Source: Tetrahymena elliotti 4EA
Lineage: Eukaryota > Ciliophora > Oligohymenophorea > Hymenostomatida > Tetrahymenidae
Direction: 5' to 3'
Assembly: GCA_000231825.2 (NCBI GenBank)
Contig: JH720341.1
Span: forward strand, 580,099 to 644,098
DNA length: 64,000 nt
Shown here one piece after another: positions 10,575 through 22,492 of the stretch (positions are counted from its first letter, which is position 1; each line of letters begins with the position of its first letter). The position numbers and the translations under genes were made by a program. The notes under the pieces were generated by a model. The model saw only the letters and a list, made by a program, of their open reading frames with translations. It was not told the origin of the DNA and did no database searches.

Positions 10575-13512
10575 ATGAACGTATTAAACCCCTCTGATAA
10601 ATAATTAAGTGATACATGCTCTTTAAATAGTTCTTCTTCCTCATCTTCTGATTAGAGACTCTCTGAAACAGAAGAATATACTAAAGACCTCGCAAATTTA
10701 AGATAAACAATATATAATAGAAGTAATCTCGTTAAGTAGCATCTTTAAAATAGATAAACATAAAAATTGAATTATTAAAATAAGAGTGGTATACATTCCA
10801 ATTTACAAACAAATAAGAGCAAAAAATCCTTTGATGAAAGAAAGAGCTCACTTTAACAATATTTGTAAGATAAAGATGTTAGCTTAGCAGAGGTAGGAAG
10901 AGTTTATGAAAAGACTTATTATGAAAAATGGATGACAAATATTTAAAAAGATAATGTAAATTAACCAATCTATTATTATAATTTGACTCTAAACAAATAT
11001 TTGTTTAAAATAAAAGATTTACATAGATCCATTAAAAAAAAAGAAAAACTCTCAAATACTAAAAGAATAACAATTAGATAATTTAATTTATAATCGAGCT
11101 GTAAGGTCTCAATCTAGTGTCTCTGAATATTATAACAGAAAGATTATTTGTATGAATGATTAACTAAGATTGATGAAAGAAAAAATATTTAAAGAGTAAA
11201 TATCAAATTACAGCTCTTTGATGCAAGCTAAAGGGAATGTAAATAGTCTTAAATAAATGAGCTTATAGAATAAAGTAGAAATAAAAGATTATTAAGATGA
11301 GATTATGAGTAGATGCAATAGGGTTGATAGCTATTTTAATTATAAAAAAAATCATAATTTTCTACCTAAAAAACCTGCTAAATCATTCTCTTTTTCAAAT
11401 AAGAAAGACATAAAATAGAACTTAAAACCCAATTCTTTGGAGAGATTAAATATTAAAACAGAATAAAGCCATGATAAATCAACAATAAATGCTACTTCTG
11501 TTATAATTAGTCAATCTGAGCTTTTGGAAGAAAAATCAATTCTTAGATAGAGCCTAAACAAGGATTAATAGCAAAGAGAATCTTAGCAAGCTGATTGCTT
11601 TCCATCTTTTAATTCAAAGGAGATATAAGGTTCTTCTCAAAAAAATCATTCCTAATCACCTATAAGTTAAGATTAAATAGAGAATAATAAATCCATATTT
11701 GTTTAGCTTATCAAAAGATAAGGTTAGCCTCTTTAAAACCCAATTATATAAAAGAAGTAAGAATCAAAAATATAAAACCCTAAAGAAAAATATTTAGATG
11801 CTGATTTTACTCTTTCTCCTATCAAAGAAAATGATAGCAAAATTTAAACAGTAAATCGAACCAAACTTCCCTCCTTAAAAAATGAAAAATTTTAAACAGA
11901 GAAAAAAATATTGAAAGGGTCAAACAAAATCAATTAATAAAACCAAATTTAAAAGTCATAAAAAAAAGATATATCTCTCTCTCCACCTCCTTCTATTGGA
12001 TTAAATAGTTCATTTTTACCTATAAGTCCTAGTTTAAGAAGTGTTTCTGACAAAAAAGGTAACCGTTTAGCATAATAAATTGAAAGAAAAATAAATAGAT
12101 TAAAAAAATTTCAAAGAACCAGCTTTATGTAGGCTAATGAAAATAATCCATTTTAATTTGGATAAAGTGTACTAAATTTAAATGACCAAGATAAATAAAA
12201 TTTCTTTTAATCATCTCTTTTGAATAAAGGTGTTTTTTCTAACTCTAATAAGCATAGACTTTCTAAGTAGAACACAGTTGGAAGAAGTAGTTTCTAAGAA
12301 TTTGCATTAGCAAACTATAACTTTAGTTAAAGTAAAAATTTTATTAAAGAAGAAGATGATGAAAAAGAATAAACTTATATTCTTGGAATAAAAAATAATG
12401 AAAGTAAGAGAGGTAGTGTCAATCTTTTATAAACTTCCATTTCTTAAGAAAAATTAAAAAATTCAAACATAAATCATACAAATCAAAAATTACTAAAATC
12501 ACAGTGTTCAATAAATTTTCAAGAAGAATTAAACAAGTAAAAAGAGACAGTTAATGTCTAATCTTAGTTTGAAGTTAAAGATAAACTAAATGAAATATAG
12601 CTCATAAGAAAAGATCCACATGAAAAACATAAAACAGGAAATAATACTTAGAATACACAATATTCATTGAGCTAAAATATTGTGAAATCTAGCGCTTCAA
12701 ACTCACCAGCAAATAATAGGATGAGATTAAATTCTGAAATATCTCCATCATATAAAAATCACAAAAATATTTAAATAAGTGACTAGAAAGGGAACCAAAA
12801 CACTCTTAATTTATCTGATTTTCTAAATAAAAGTTTTTAATCTAGACATAGAAGTGCTTCTACTAATTTCAATAGTCCTATGTTATAGAATCAGATTTTG
12901 TAACAAGAGTCTCTAAAATTAAAAGAGTAATTGCCAGATATTACTAATCAATTAATTAAGGCTATAGAGGAAGAGTACGGCAAGAAAGAAAGTACTGATG
13001 TCTTGTATTTATTTTATTCATAGTTACTTTAAGTTATATAAATAGAAATTAATGATATAGATTAAAACTTAAAATTTAAATGGGACAAATAGCTGTCTGA
13101 AAGAAAAAAAATGCTTAGTTAAAAGTAGAACGTGATTAAAGGAATGTAAAATCTCATATTGAGTTGCTGTTATGTAGATGAAGAAATAAAAAATGGAAAT
13201 AAATAAATTCATGAAATGAAAAAGAAAGAAATAGGATAAATAAAAAATATTGATTTCTATTATGAAATTTTGTAATAACATGATTTTCCAGATGAGGAAA
13301 TAGGTAAAGTAATTCTTTAAATGAAGCAAATTGAACAAATAAGAGATAGTGCTAATGCTAACTAATTTGTTAAGGATTTTCGTTACAATACTTTTAAAGA
13401 CTAAATGGATTCGAGTAAAATTCTTATGCAAGCTGATAGATAAGATAGAGCAAAAAGAGTTAAAGAATTCAATTAATAAAGAAGAGTAAGGCATATTTAA
13501 AAGCTATAATGA
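10575..13512 (+). CDS. Unrecognised low-complexity protein, 958 residues, two exons
   Basis: Exon 1 is 10575-10955 (127 codons) and exon 2 is 11017-13512 (832 codons). The 61-nt intron is phase 0 (GTAAAT...AAAG). Residues about 1-130 are Ser/Gln-rich. Residues 130-260 are more ordered (IYNRAVRSQSSVSEYYNRK). The centre is a long Lys/Ser/Asn/Gln-rich segment with short Ser-Pro islands (ISLSPPPSIGLNSS; SPISPSLRS-like), typical of disordered phosphorylatable regions. From about residue 760 to the end there are helices with heptad-like spacing (QLPDITNQLIKAIEEEYG; FNQQRRVRHIQKLQ). No domain, signal peptide or membrane segment is visible. Function unknown; a cytoskeletal or scaffold role would be guesswork. 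Confidence 0.8.
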
Positions 13513-14083
13513 ATTATTAATTTATTACTTACCTAAAAAAATAAGATATAAATTTAAATTAATGTTTTAATAAAGTTATATAATTACATGTAAATCTGTC
13601 AGAAATTTTAAGATTATTAAAATTAAAATTATTTATTTCTCTCAACAAAATCTATAATTTTGTAACAAATAAACTTAGTAAAATTTTTACTTAAAAATTA
13701 TCAGTTAAAAATTCAGCAAATATCAAATAAATATTGAAAATAAAAAATTTGAAATTATCTCTTATGATCAATTGTAGAAATCATTTTAAAGATCAAAATG
13801 TTATCATTTTTATTTTATCATCAAATAAGCTTTTTTAAATTAAATGTTAAAAGGTCAAATATTTTTTAAAAAATTATCAAATTAATTTGAAGTAAAAAAA
13901 CTTCAAATTTACTCCTTATTTAAAAAAAGAAATGCAAAATATTTATTTATCAACAAATAATCTTTATAACTTATTTTTCAAAGATTTATTTTTAATATTT
14001 TAAAATGTATCAGTTATTCAGAAATAAAAAAAATAAAAAAATAATTTTGAGGATTAAAAAAAGAAAATGTTATAATTTTACTG
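13513..14083. other. A/T-rich spacer
   Basis: About 570 bases of poly-A/poly-T-rich DNA with no coding frame or motif recognised. It separates two same-strand genes. Confidence 0.5.
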
Positions 14084-17000
14084 ATGCAAAAGTATAAGAT
14101 TGATAGATTGATGTAGTATTTGCAGATTACACTAAATAAAAGAAGATTGAAAAATTTAGTGGCTGTTATTACTTATGAAGAGTTATAATATTAAATTTAT
14201 GATATTTCATTAACATTTAAAGATAGTATTAAGTAATTTCATTCTAAAAATTAATTCAATTTTATATATTTATAAGGATTTTTCATTTCAGTATTATTAT
14301 CATGACTATTTACTTTGGTAATTAATATTCATCTCACGATTAATAATTGAAGTTAAACTGACACTTATCGAAATAAAAGAATCAATTATTTATGGGTAAT
14401 AATAAATAGCAAAATAAATACAATCTATTTATTTAATTAAATAAATTGCTTATCTCACATCGAAAATTAATTGCAAATATTAGATAATCCGAGTACTTAT
14501 AAGCAATTTAATAGTTTTTTTAGTAGTACTAAAGGCCATAGATCATATTAATTAGTTCGTTAAACTAGTGAAAACAAATATACTTAGCAAAAGGATAAGC
14601 TGGTTAAGGGATGAAATATAATGAAAATGCAACTTTGCTTTACAAATAGGCAGACAATAATGTGCTTTCGTCATTTACTTTCATGAACAGTTAATAAAAA
14701 TTAAATTAAGACTTGAACTTGGGCTTGAAATCAATGGGATAGTCTTAAATAGTTTCTTAAAGAGAGATTCCTTAGGCAAGTTAAGTTTGCAATAAAGAGT
14801 TTTTTCTTTCAAGGACTGTTAAACCTTTTTATAAAATGATAATGACAGCTGAGTAAAACCCTGAATCTGTGATGGTAAACTATTTAAAAGATAAACGCAA
14901 CTAATATCATGAAATACTTAAGAATTTACTAATTAATTCTAATTTAAAACCAGAACTTGCTGATAATATAAAAATGATTGAGGAAAAGAATCTTGATTAT
15001 GTTTTCTAAGATCAAGAAGAACTTATGGCAAATAATTAATTTAAAATAAATGAAAGAATTGAGAGAGAAATGGATAAACATATTAGAAGGAGTGTACGTT
15101 TTACAAGCTTTTGGCCAGAGATATGTATATTCAAGAATATCTTTGATAGACCATCTTCTACTTTAGGATTAATAGATGGATTTCAAGCTAGAGACTAATT
15201 TATTTATTTAAGTAAATAGGGAAGATCAGATTAAGTCATTTAGTGGAAATTTTTTGATACTCAAAGACTAGAAGAAGTTATCTTATAAAAATTCAATGTT
15301 GAAGGAAAGTATTCATCTCTAGATTTTAAAAAGCAACTCCGTATCTTTGAAGTTTACAAAAATCAAGAGTATGAATACTAGCTTATCAATCATGACCCTT
15401 AAAGATTACAATTAACTTTTTATAACGGAATGTGTCCTTTAGCAGAATTAAATTAGTAAAAAAAAAGAAATGAAGTTTAATGGTCTGAAAGAGAGATGCT
15501 ATTTATGATGTACTCCATCATATAAAATCTCATTTATTTGAGAAAACAAAAATACTATTATTAAGATATAAAACCAGAAAATATTATCATTTATAACATT
15601 AAAAAAGGTTAGTTTGGATTTAAGTTAGCTAACTCTTATCAAACTGCTACAGGTATGCTTTGTACAGGAGGTACTAAATAGCTCCATGGTGAAAGATGCT
15701 CTTTATCTAATTATGGAATTTTATGTACTAAAATTTTTTTGGATCCGAGAATTGCTTATAAAAGAAATAGTGGTTTAGAGATAACTGAAAAAGATGTTGA
15801 ATAAGCAAATAATTACTCGATTGCTTTGACTGTCCTTGAAACTTTAATGTCTAACTTAACTACAAATACAGGAGATTAAAATAATAGTTATATTACAAAA
15901 GGTTGGAAAGAGAGAAGAATGAGAAAAAAATAGCAATAGCAATAATAAAAAAGTAATTTATCAAAAAGAAAAGATAATTTTGAATTAATTGAAGATTTCT
16001 CTGTAGAATTTGATGAATAAATTGATTTTATTAAAGAAAAATATCCAAGGGTTTCTTAGATTTTGAGAGAAATTTTAGTCGTTAAATTTTAATAAGATTT
16101 ACAAAATATAAAAACAAATAAAACATCATAATTGGGCGATAATACTTTAAACAATAAAGAAAGTACTTACTATGCATTTAAAGATTTAAAGAGATCACTA
16201 AAAGACTTTGAGGAAAATTAATAACCTCTTTTTTTTGTAGATGACAAACAATAATCTTTGTTTAAGGTTATAGAAACCAAAAAAAAGTACTCTAATATAT
16301 AAGAATGTAGTTTATTCCTTTAAGAACCTTCTATTACTTACTTAGACTCTCCAGATAATTAAAAAAATACTAAACAGAATGTATACAATAAAAATATCAA
16401 AAAAGAAAACGAAGCACTGCAAGATAAAACTCAATAAAATAGCATTCCTTCAGAGATAGTAAAAGATATTGGAAATGTAGAAGCAATAGATTCTTTGGTT
16501 GATGAGATTGACTGTTGCTTTGCTTTTGGCTATTTGGAAAGAATTAGAATTCTATTAGAATTATCTAAGAATATTTCTAATCCTAATTCTAGTTAAGTAT
16601 ATAAGTAGTTCTATGAAATGATTGAATGGTATTCAGCAAAATTACTAATTGAGTGCAGTAGATATCACGATGCTGTAATTAAGCTAGAAAATTTAAAAAA
16701 CTAATTATAAAAAAGATAGGCTCAAGATGGTCTTCTTAGAAATGTGAATGAAAAGCTTATTGAGGGATATTTCAGCTCTGGATTGATAAAAAAAGGAATG
16801 TGCTAAATTTAAGAATTACTTAAATGTAGTACTTTTAATGGAATGACAATAAACTGTGAATACCTTTATAAGAATATACTGATTTATCTTTATATGACAT
16901 AAAATTATACAGACTGTTTAGTAATTATCCGCAGTATCTTAATAAAGTATGAGAATTATATTATTTAAGATATTTACCATCCTATGATAGCTAAATGTAT

Positions 17001-19751
17001 GAACTTAAGAATAATTATTCTATCTCAATTAGGAGATCATTTATAGGCTTTCTAACAAGCTGAAGCTTACTAAAAATATGTAAGAGGTTATTTCTCTTAA
17101 GAAAAAGACTTATTGCACTAGCCTTTAGCAAATTAATAAGTAAACTAGCTTGTTAATTAAAGTAGTTTAGCTGATAATTAGTTATAAAACTCTATGTTAC
17201 GTGAAAATTCAATTAATAATCAACTTGAAAATGAAGCAGAAGATGAATAAATTTAAAAATAAAATCAAAAAAAGAATAATTAACATTCTTCAAGTAGTAT
17301 TGATTTAAAGGAAGAATACTTAAAGAGAGAGAGGGATAATTATAATAATCAGTAACATTATTACAAGCAAATTTAATAGAATTATTATATAGAAGAAATG
17401 TAATGTATAGGAAAATTAAACTATGTAAGTGCTGCTCTCAATGTAAAGGCAATATAAAATAAAAAGGTTCTCCTTGATGTAATTGATTAAATTTTACTTT
17501 AAATTGAAGATCGTGAGGGTATTGAGACAGCTTCTCCTTTGTATTTATTTGCTCTCGTTGTCAAAGCTAAATGTTGTATTCATACATCTGATTTGTCAGA
17601 AGCAAAGAAATCTCTAAGATAGGTGAGTGACTCTATCTTAACTAGACACTCTGCCTTTGATGGAAAGAGTTATAAAATAATTTATCCAGCCTTATTTGCT
17701 GTAAAATTAATAAACAATTGTAAATTTGATACTCAAGGAATATCTAAAATCTAGCTTTATGAGTGGATTTTATAAAAATTAAAATCTGTTTAGCATGGTA
17801 GCATTTTGCTGGCAAACAGATAGAGATTAAATTACTCATATGCATTATTTTAAGTGAAAGAATATTAAAATGCTGAGAAATAGTCAATTTAATCTATAAA
17901 TTCTAATATATTTACATTAGGAAGTATTGATAAGAGTTCTTATCCAATGTATTCTCTGGATACTAAATTGCATTCTTATTTCATGTATAAAGTAGGAATG
18001 TTTATGGCTAATGAAAATTCTTTTAAAGATGCATTGTTTTAGTTTAATGATTGTCTAAGGTCGATGATAGATTTACATAATAAAACTGATTATTTTATTG
18101 GTGAATGTCTAATGCAGAAAGCTTATTGCTAATTTCATTTAAAGTAATTTGACTAGGCATTGATAACAGCGATGAAATCATGTAAAGTTCTTTAAGAAGA
18201 GTCAACTCTTTTTAACTAAAATAAACCACTAGTTTTAGTTAATTAACCTAACACAAATTTAAAGAAGTAAGATGATAAGTTAAACTAAAAAAGCTACTAC
18301 AGCAGAATCAAAGAAAATGAAAAATATGTAAACCCTTAGTAAGAACTCTTTTAAGCAACTTTTGTTGTAGCTGTTGTTCATAATAAATTAGGAAATTTTA
18401 ATTCTTCTTTGGATTATTGCTTAAAGTGCATTTAGCTACCAATATCAGTAAATAAAGAGAATATGCTTAGATTAGGTCATTGTAAGATGCTTGCAGCTAA
18501 TAATCAAAAAAGTCTCAAGAGATTAGTTGATTCGTTAGCTTTAGCAGAATAGTCATTAAATATCTTTGATAAAATACTTCCTTCTCACCATCCTGACTTA
18601 CTATAAGCAGTCTATCTAATCTACACAATTTTGAGAGATTTGTAATACTATAAAGAAGCCAAGTAGTAAATGAAATGGGTTAATAAAATAAAGAAAGCAA
18701 TTCTTAGAAATGAGTAAAATCTACTAAAATCAATAGATTTTTAGAATATGGCGATGGCATGGATTTCTATAGGCTAAATAGATTTTGGAATAGAGTACTT
18801 AGAAAAATCCCTAGATATAAATCTGAAATAAAAAGGTTTAAAACATCCCTTGATAGCAGTAGATCTAATAAATCTAGCTGCTGCTCATTTAGACATTCCT
18901 AATGCTGAAGATAAATTTAAATCTATTGACTTTCTTGAAGAAGCTTATTTAATTTTTAAGTAAATTCAATCATTAAAAATAATTATTTTTTTATTATATT
19001 TTTTAAAAAAAGGCATAAAGAGAATTATGAGTATGAAGAAAATATATAAAAGTAGCCATATTCTTTGGATAATGTTTAATTGCAACTCTAATCTTTGCTT
19101 AGAATTCTCAAAGCTATAGATAATTCTATTAATTTCTTAACAAGAGACTCAACATATATAGATTAGCTAAAAGCAATAGATATAGTTCATTCTTATGAGA
19201 AAATAGGTTTTATGAAGTAACAAAGAAAATTAATCTTTAAAGATCCTTATAGCTAACTTTAGGTTGCAGAGTTTATCCTCTCTCCTGAAAGGTTTTTAGG
19301 TTATACCTTTTTGTGCATATTACCATGCTTAAATAAACACCAAGGATGGTTGAGTGTTTTCTCAAAAAAGTAATATTCATTTGAATTAGACACAAACAAA
19401 GTTATTTTGGATATATTTAATAACAATTCTGATCTAGTGGGATCTATTGTAAAAGATCCAACTCTGAAAAAACTCTGCCAACCAAATATTTTATATAATG
19501 TTGTAAATCCTGAAAAAGAAGTTTTATTTACAGTTGAGGAGACTTAGCATAGATACAAAGAAAATGAGATTTACTTAATAAAAAATATTCTTCAAGATAA
19601 AGTAGGAGAATTGGAAATTGCCCAAAAAGAAGGCCATCCTGCTACAAGAGAGATGAGAATCTTCCTTTTAGATTCTACTTTTTCTTTAGAAACTAAATAC
19701 ATTCTCTGCCACTTGCCTCTTTTTATAATGTTCCATAGATATGGAACATGA
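14084..19751 (+). CDS. Kinase-like domain plus long TPR-like region, about 1780 residues
   Basis: The solid part is the exon 14650-18959 and the last exon 19013-19751 (phase 2 join over a 53-nt intron). Upstream exons 14084-14232, 14292-14317 and 14484-14602 join in phase but are tentative; the true start could be an ATG at 14302 or 14611. Around residue 400 is a catalytic-loop look-alike (YYYQDIKPENIII), which keeps the Asp, Lys and Asn of an HRDxKxxN loop but replaces His-Arg. The expected DFG reads KLANSYQ instead, so this is probably a pseudokinase or very divergent kinase. The C-terminal thousand residues are helical repeats with TPR-like A/G/Y spacing (ALFQFNDCLRSMIDL; SSLDYCLKCIQLP; GIEYLEKSLDINL). 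It presumably acts as a large scaffold; the role is unknown. Confidence 0.75.
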
Positions 19752-20458
19752 AAATTGAATATAAAGTTCATTAAAGAAACTTTATAAAAATAATTTTAAT
19801 CAGAAAATAACTAACTCTTAATTTTTCAAAATTTTATAAGCTCAAAAACAATAAACATAATCTTACAAGCCTGCATTTTATATAAATCAATTATTTTTCC
19901 TAAAAGCCTATAATTAATCTCAACAAATTTCCTTAATAACGAATAACTTATTTATTTAATGTGATTTTTATAAAAACAGTTTAAATGTGTTTTAAATTCA
20001 GATAAAACATCATTTATTATTTTTAATTTTAGAAATTTATGTTAAATTTATTTTTAATGTAAATAATTTTTTTTCTATTATTTATATATTAGATATCATA
20101 TTTAATACAAAAACACTTGTGAAATTAATATAAATTACTCTATCATCTCTACTTCAATATTTATTTTTCTTTTTTGTTGATATTAAAAATCTATCCTTAA
20201 AAATAAATGCAAAATTAAAGGAACATAATTTGCAAATTTCACCATTATGAAATTATAAAACTAAAATAAAGCTATCTTTAAAAATATATTGCTCTTTTAC
20301 TACATATATTCTATCTCTATCAAAGGTATTAAATAATATGATCATTTCAAAAAAAAAAATCTTACAATTAGTATATATATACACTTTACTTTTTATTTAA
20401 AATCCCTTTTGCATAAGTTTTATTAATTAAATTTATAAATACAACTTCTTATTTCGCT
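19752..20458. other. A/T-rich spacer
   Basis: About 700 bases between convergent genes. No gene, repeat or motif was recognised. Confidence 0.5.
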
Positions 20459-20682
20459 TCACTTTGATTTAACAGCATTTTTATCATGTGTTTCTTCCTT
20501 AACACCTACATATTAATTTGGTTAAAATAGTTAAATAAATGCCTTTTGCAATTATAGTTAATTGTATATTGAAAAATTTAAATGCTAATTTAATTCAACT
20601 TACCAATAAAGTGATAAAGCATAATAAGGCCAACAATAGCTACACCAGCAAAGTTAATAAATGTATAAATTTCGTATTCCAT
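20459..20682 (-). CDS. Tiny one-helix membrane protein, OST4-like, 41 residues
   Basis: Reading the complement, the ATG at 20682 opens exon 1 (20682-20604). A phase 1 intron of 98 nt follows (GTAAGT...TGTAG), then exon 2 (20505-20459) ending in TGA. The 41-residue product is one N-terminal hydrophobic helix (INFAGVAIVGLIMLYHFIG) followed by a short charged tail (KEETHDKNAVKSK). Length, topology and the LYHFxG-charged-tail layout resemble OST4, the 36-40-residue subunit of the ER oligosaccharyltransferase that transfers N-glycans. OST4 ends its helix in LYHY followed by Asn/Lys/Glu. Codon use is richer in G and C than the surroundings and the splice sites are canonical, which supports a real gene. 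Identification as OST4 is by eye only. Confidence 0.6.
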
Positions 20683-21216
20683 TTCCTTTTTTATAAAATT
20701 GAACTATTTATTTATTATTTAATTCTTATTAAATATTGTTTAATTAATTGAAAAATATCTTTTGTAATATATTCAAAATTTATTGCAAATATCAATCAGA
20801 TTTTTAATTATATTTTTGATAATGATTTTCATTTGATAAGCAATCAATGATGTGGACTTTAGAATCTTGTGTTTAAGAATTTGCTATTTTTTTTGTGAAT
20901 TTTTTTCAAAGATTTTTAAATTTAATTTTCTAAATTTAGAATACTAAATTAATAGTTAGATTAAATCTATTATTATACTTATGAAAAAACAAAACAGTTT
21001 ATTTACATATTTGTTTTTGTCTTCATAAAAGATAAAAGTTAAATATTTTAAAAATAACATAATTTTTTGATAATATTAGTTTTCTAAAATACTTATCCTA
21101 TTTAGATTTTAAAGAAAATAATATTAGAATTACAAGCAACAAACAATTAAAAAAAAAATATTTTAAAAAAGAAAATAAATAAAAAAATTAAAAATAACAT
21201 TTAGAATAAATTAAAA
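20683..21216. other. A/T-rich spacer
   Basis: Over 500 bases with no coding signal. It probably carries the promoter of the micro-gene on the complement. Confidence 0.5.
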
Positions 21217-21700
21217 ATGGAGAAGCTATTTCAACATGTATTAGAAATTTATTTAAAATAAAATGATATAAATGAATATGGTATGGTGTTTATGATAGAT
21301 GTACATAACTTATATTGACTATTCATCTCTTCATAAGAATACTATTGGCGAAGAAGAAGTTAAATATTTAGGCAAAACCATTTATAAATGCCCAGTTTTA
21401 CTAGTTTAATACTTAATATAGGTGAAAGCAAAATTGGAGAAGTCAGAATATTTAGGAAAAGCAATATCAAAAAGTTAAGACATTAAATTATTATCATTTG
21501 AAAGAATAATTGAATTGGGGATAAAGGTATAAAATATTTAAGTGAAGCAATTATTAATTGTAAAAAATTGAATATTACAAATTTAGGATTATGAAACAAT
21601 AATACCAAAGATTATTCATATATTTTATTTTACAAATAGTATTGCTAAATACCCTAATCTCATTTATTTATCTATTGTAATATGATTTTTACCAAAAATT
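21217..21700 (+). pseudogene. Second leucine-rich-repeat remnant
   Basis: Short pieces in three frames match the LRR unit of this genome: TIGEEEVKYLGKTIYKCP near 21343, KSEYLGKAISKSQD near 21440 and GDKGIKYLSEAIINCKK near 21520. In-frame TGAs and frame changes occur with no plausible introns between them, so this is a decayed fragment. The first ATG at 21217 opens only about 30 codons. It probably derives from the same family as the remnant at 1332-3885. Confidence 0.55.
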
Positions 21701-22492
21701 TACTTTAAAAAGGTAACCAACTTAGTATAAATAAGATTGTTTTATTTTTGAGTTTATTATTAATTTATTTATTTTATAAAATGTTTATTTAATAATTTCC
21801 ATATACATATATCAATTTAATATTATAATTAATACAAATATTATCTTATTACTTTATTTACGTGGGTAACAAATATTTAGAAACGACTAGGCGGTTTACT
21901 AATAGTTAAATAGATAGATAAATATATTCTTTTTTTATCAGAAAAATTTGTCTTGTCGGATTAATAAAATAATAAAAGAATATACACTTAGATTAATAAT
22001 TAATAATTCTCAAATCTTATTAAAGATGGGATAATAAATGTTGAGTATTTTATTAAATAAAATGCCTATTTTTTCACCTACTTCAGATTTATGATTTGAT
22101 AAAAAAGGAAAAGTTAATACAATTTCATTTTTCTTTAATAAAGACTATGAAAAAAAAAATTTGTTAATCAGAAATTAATTATTGCGGAAGTTGTTTGTTA
22201 TTCTATCTTAACTTTACTTTCTATTTTTTCAAACAAACTGTTTGATAGTATTTATGCAATCTTTTTAAATGAATTCTATGATTAATTTTATGAAAAATTT
22301 TAAAGAATATTGAACTTTCACTACTCTTACGAGACGTAAATAAGAAAAATTTGTCTGATTTAAAATAACTATCAAACAAATGAATTTAATTTCATAATTA
22401 ATTAAATCAAATCTGTGAGAATACAATAAATTTTAAACAAAGCTGAAAAATATCATCTTTTAAAAGGAAAATAAATTTAAAGCTGTAAAAAA
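21701..22492. other. Spacer with an open frame running into the next gene
   Basis: A/T-rich. From just after a TGA near 22148 one frame stays open for about 115 codons and runs in frame into the ATG at 22493. Some of it looks protein-like (NKAEKYHLLKGKQ). It may be an upstream exon or simply chance. Confidence 0.3.

Noticed and set aside
13069..13494. Minus-strand frame rich in Phe, Ile and Leu.
   Set aside because: Antisense shadow of the coiled-coil end of the 958-residue protein on the plus strand.
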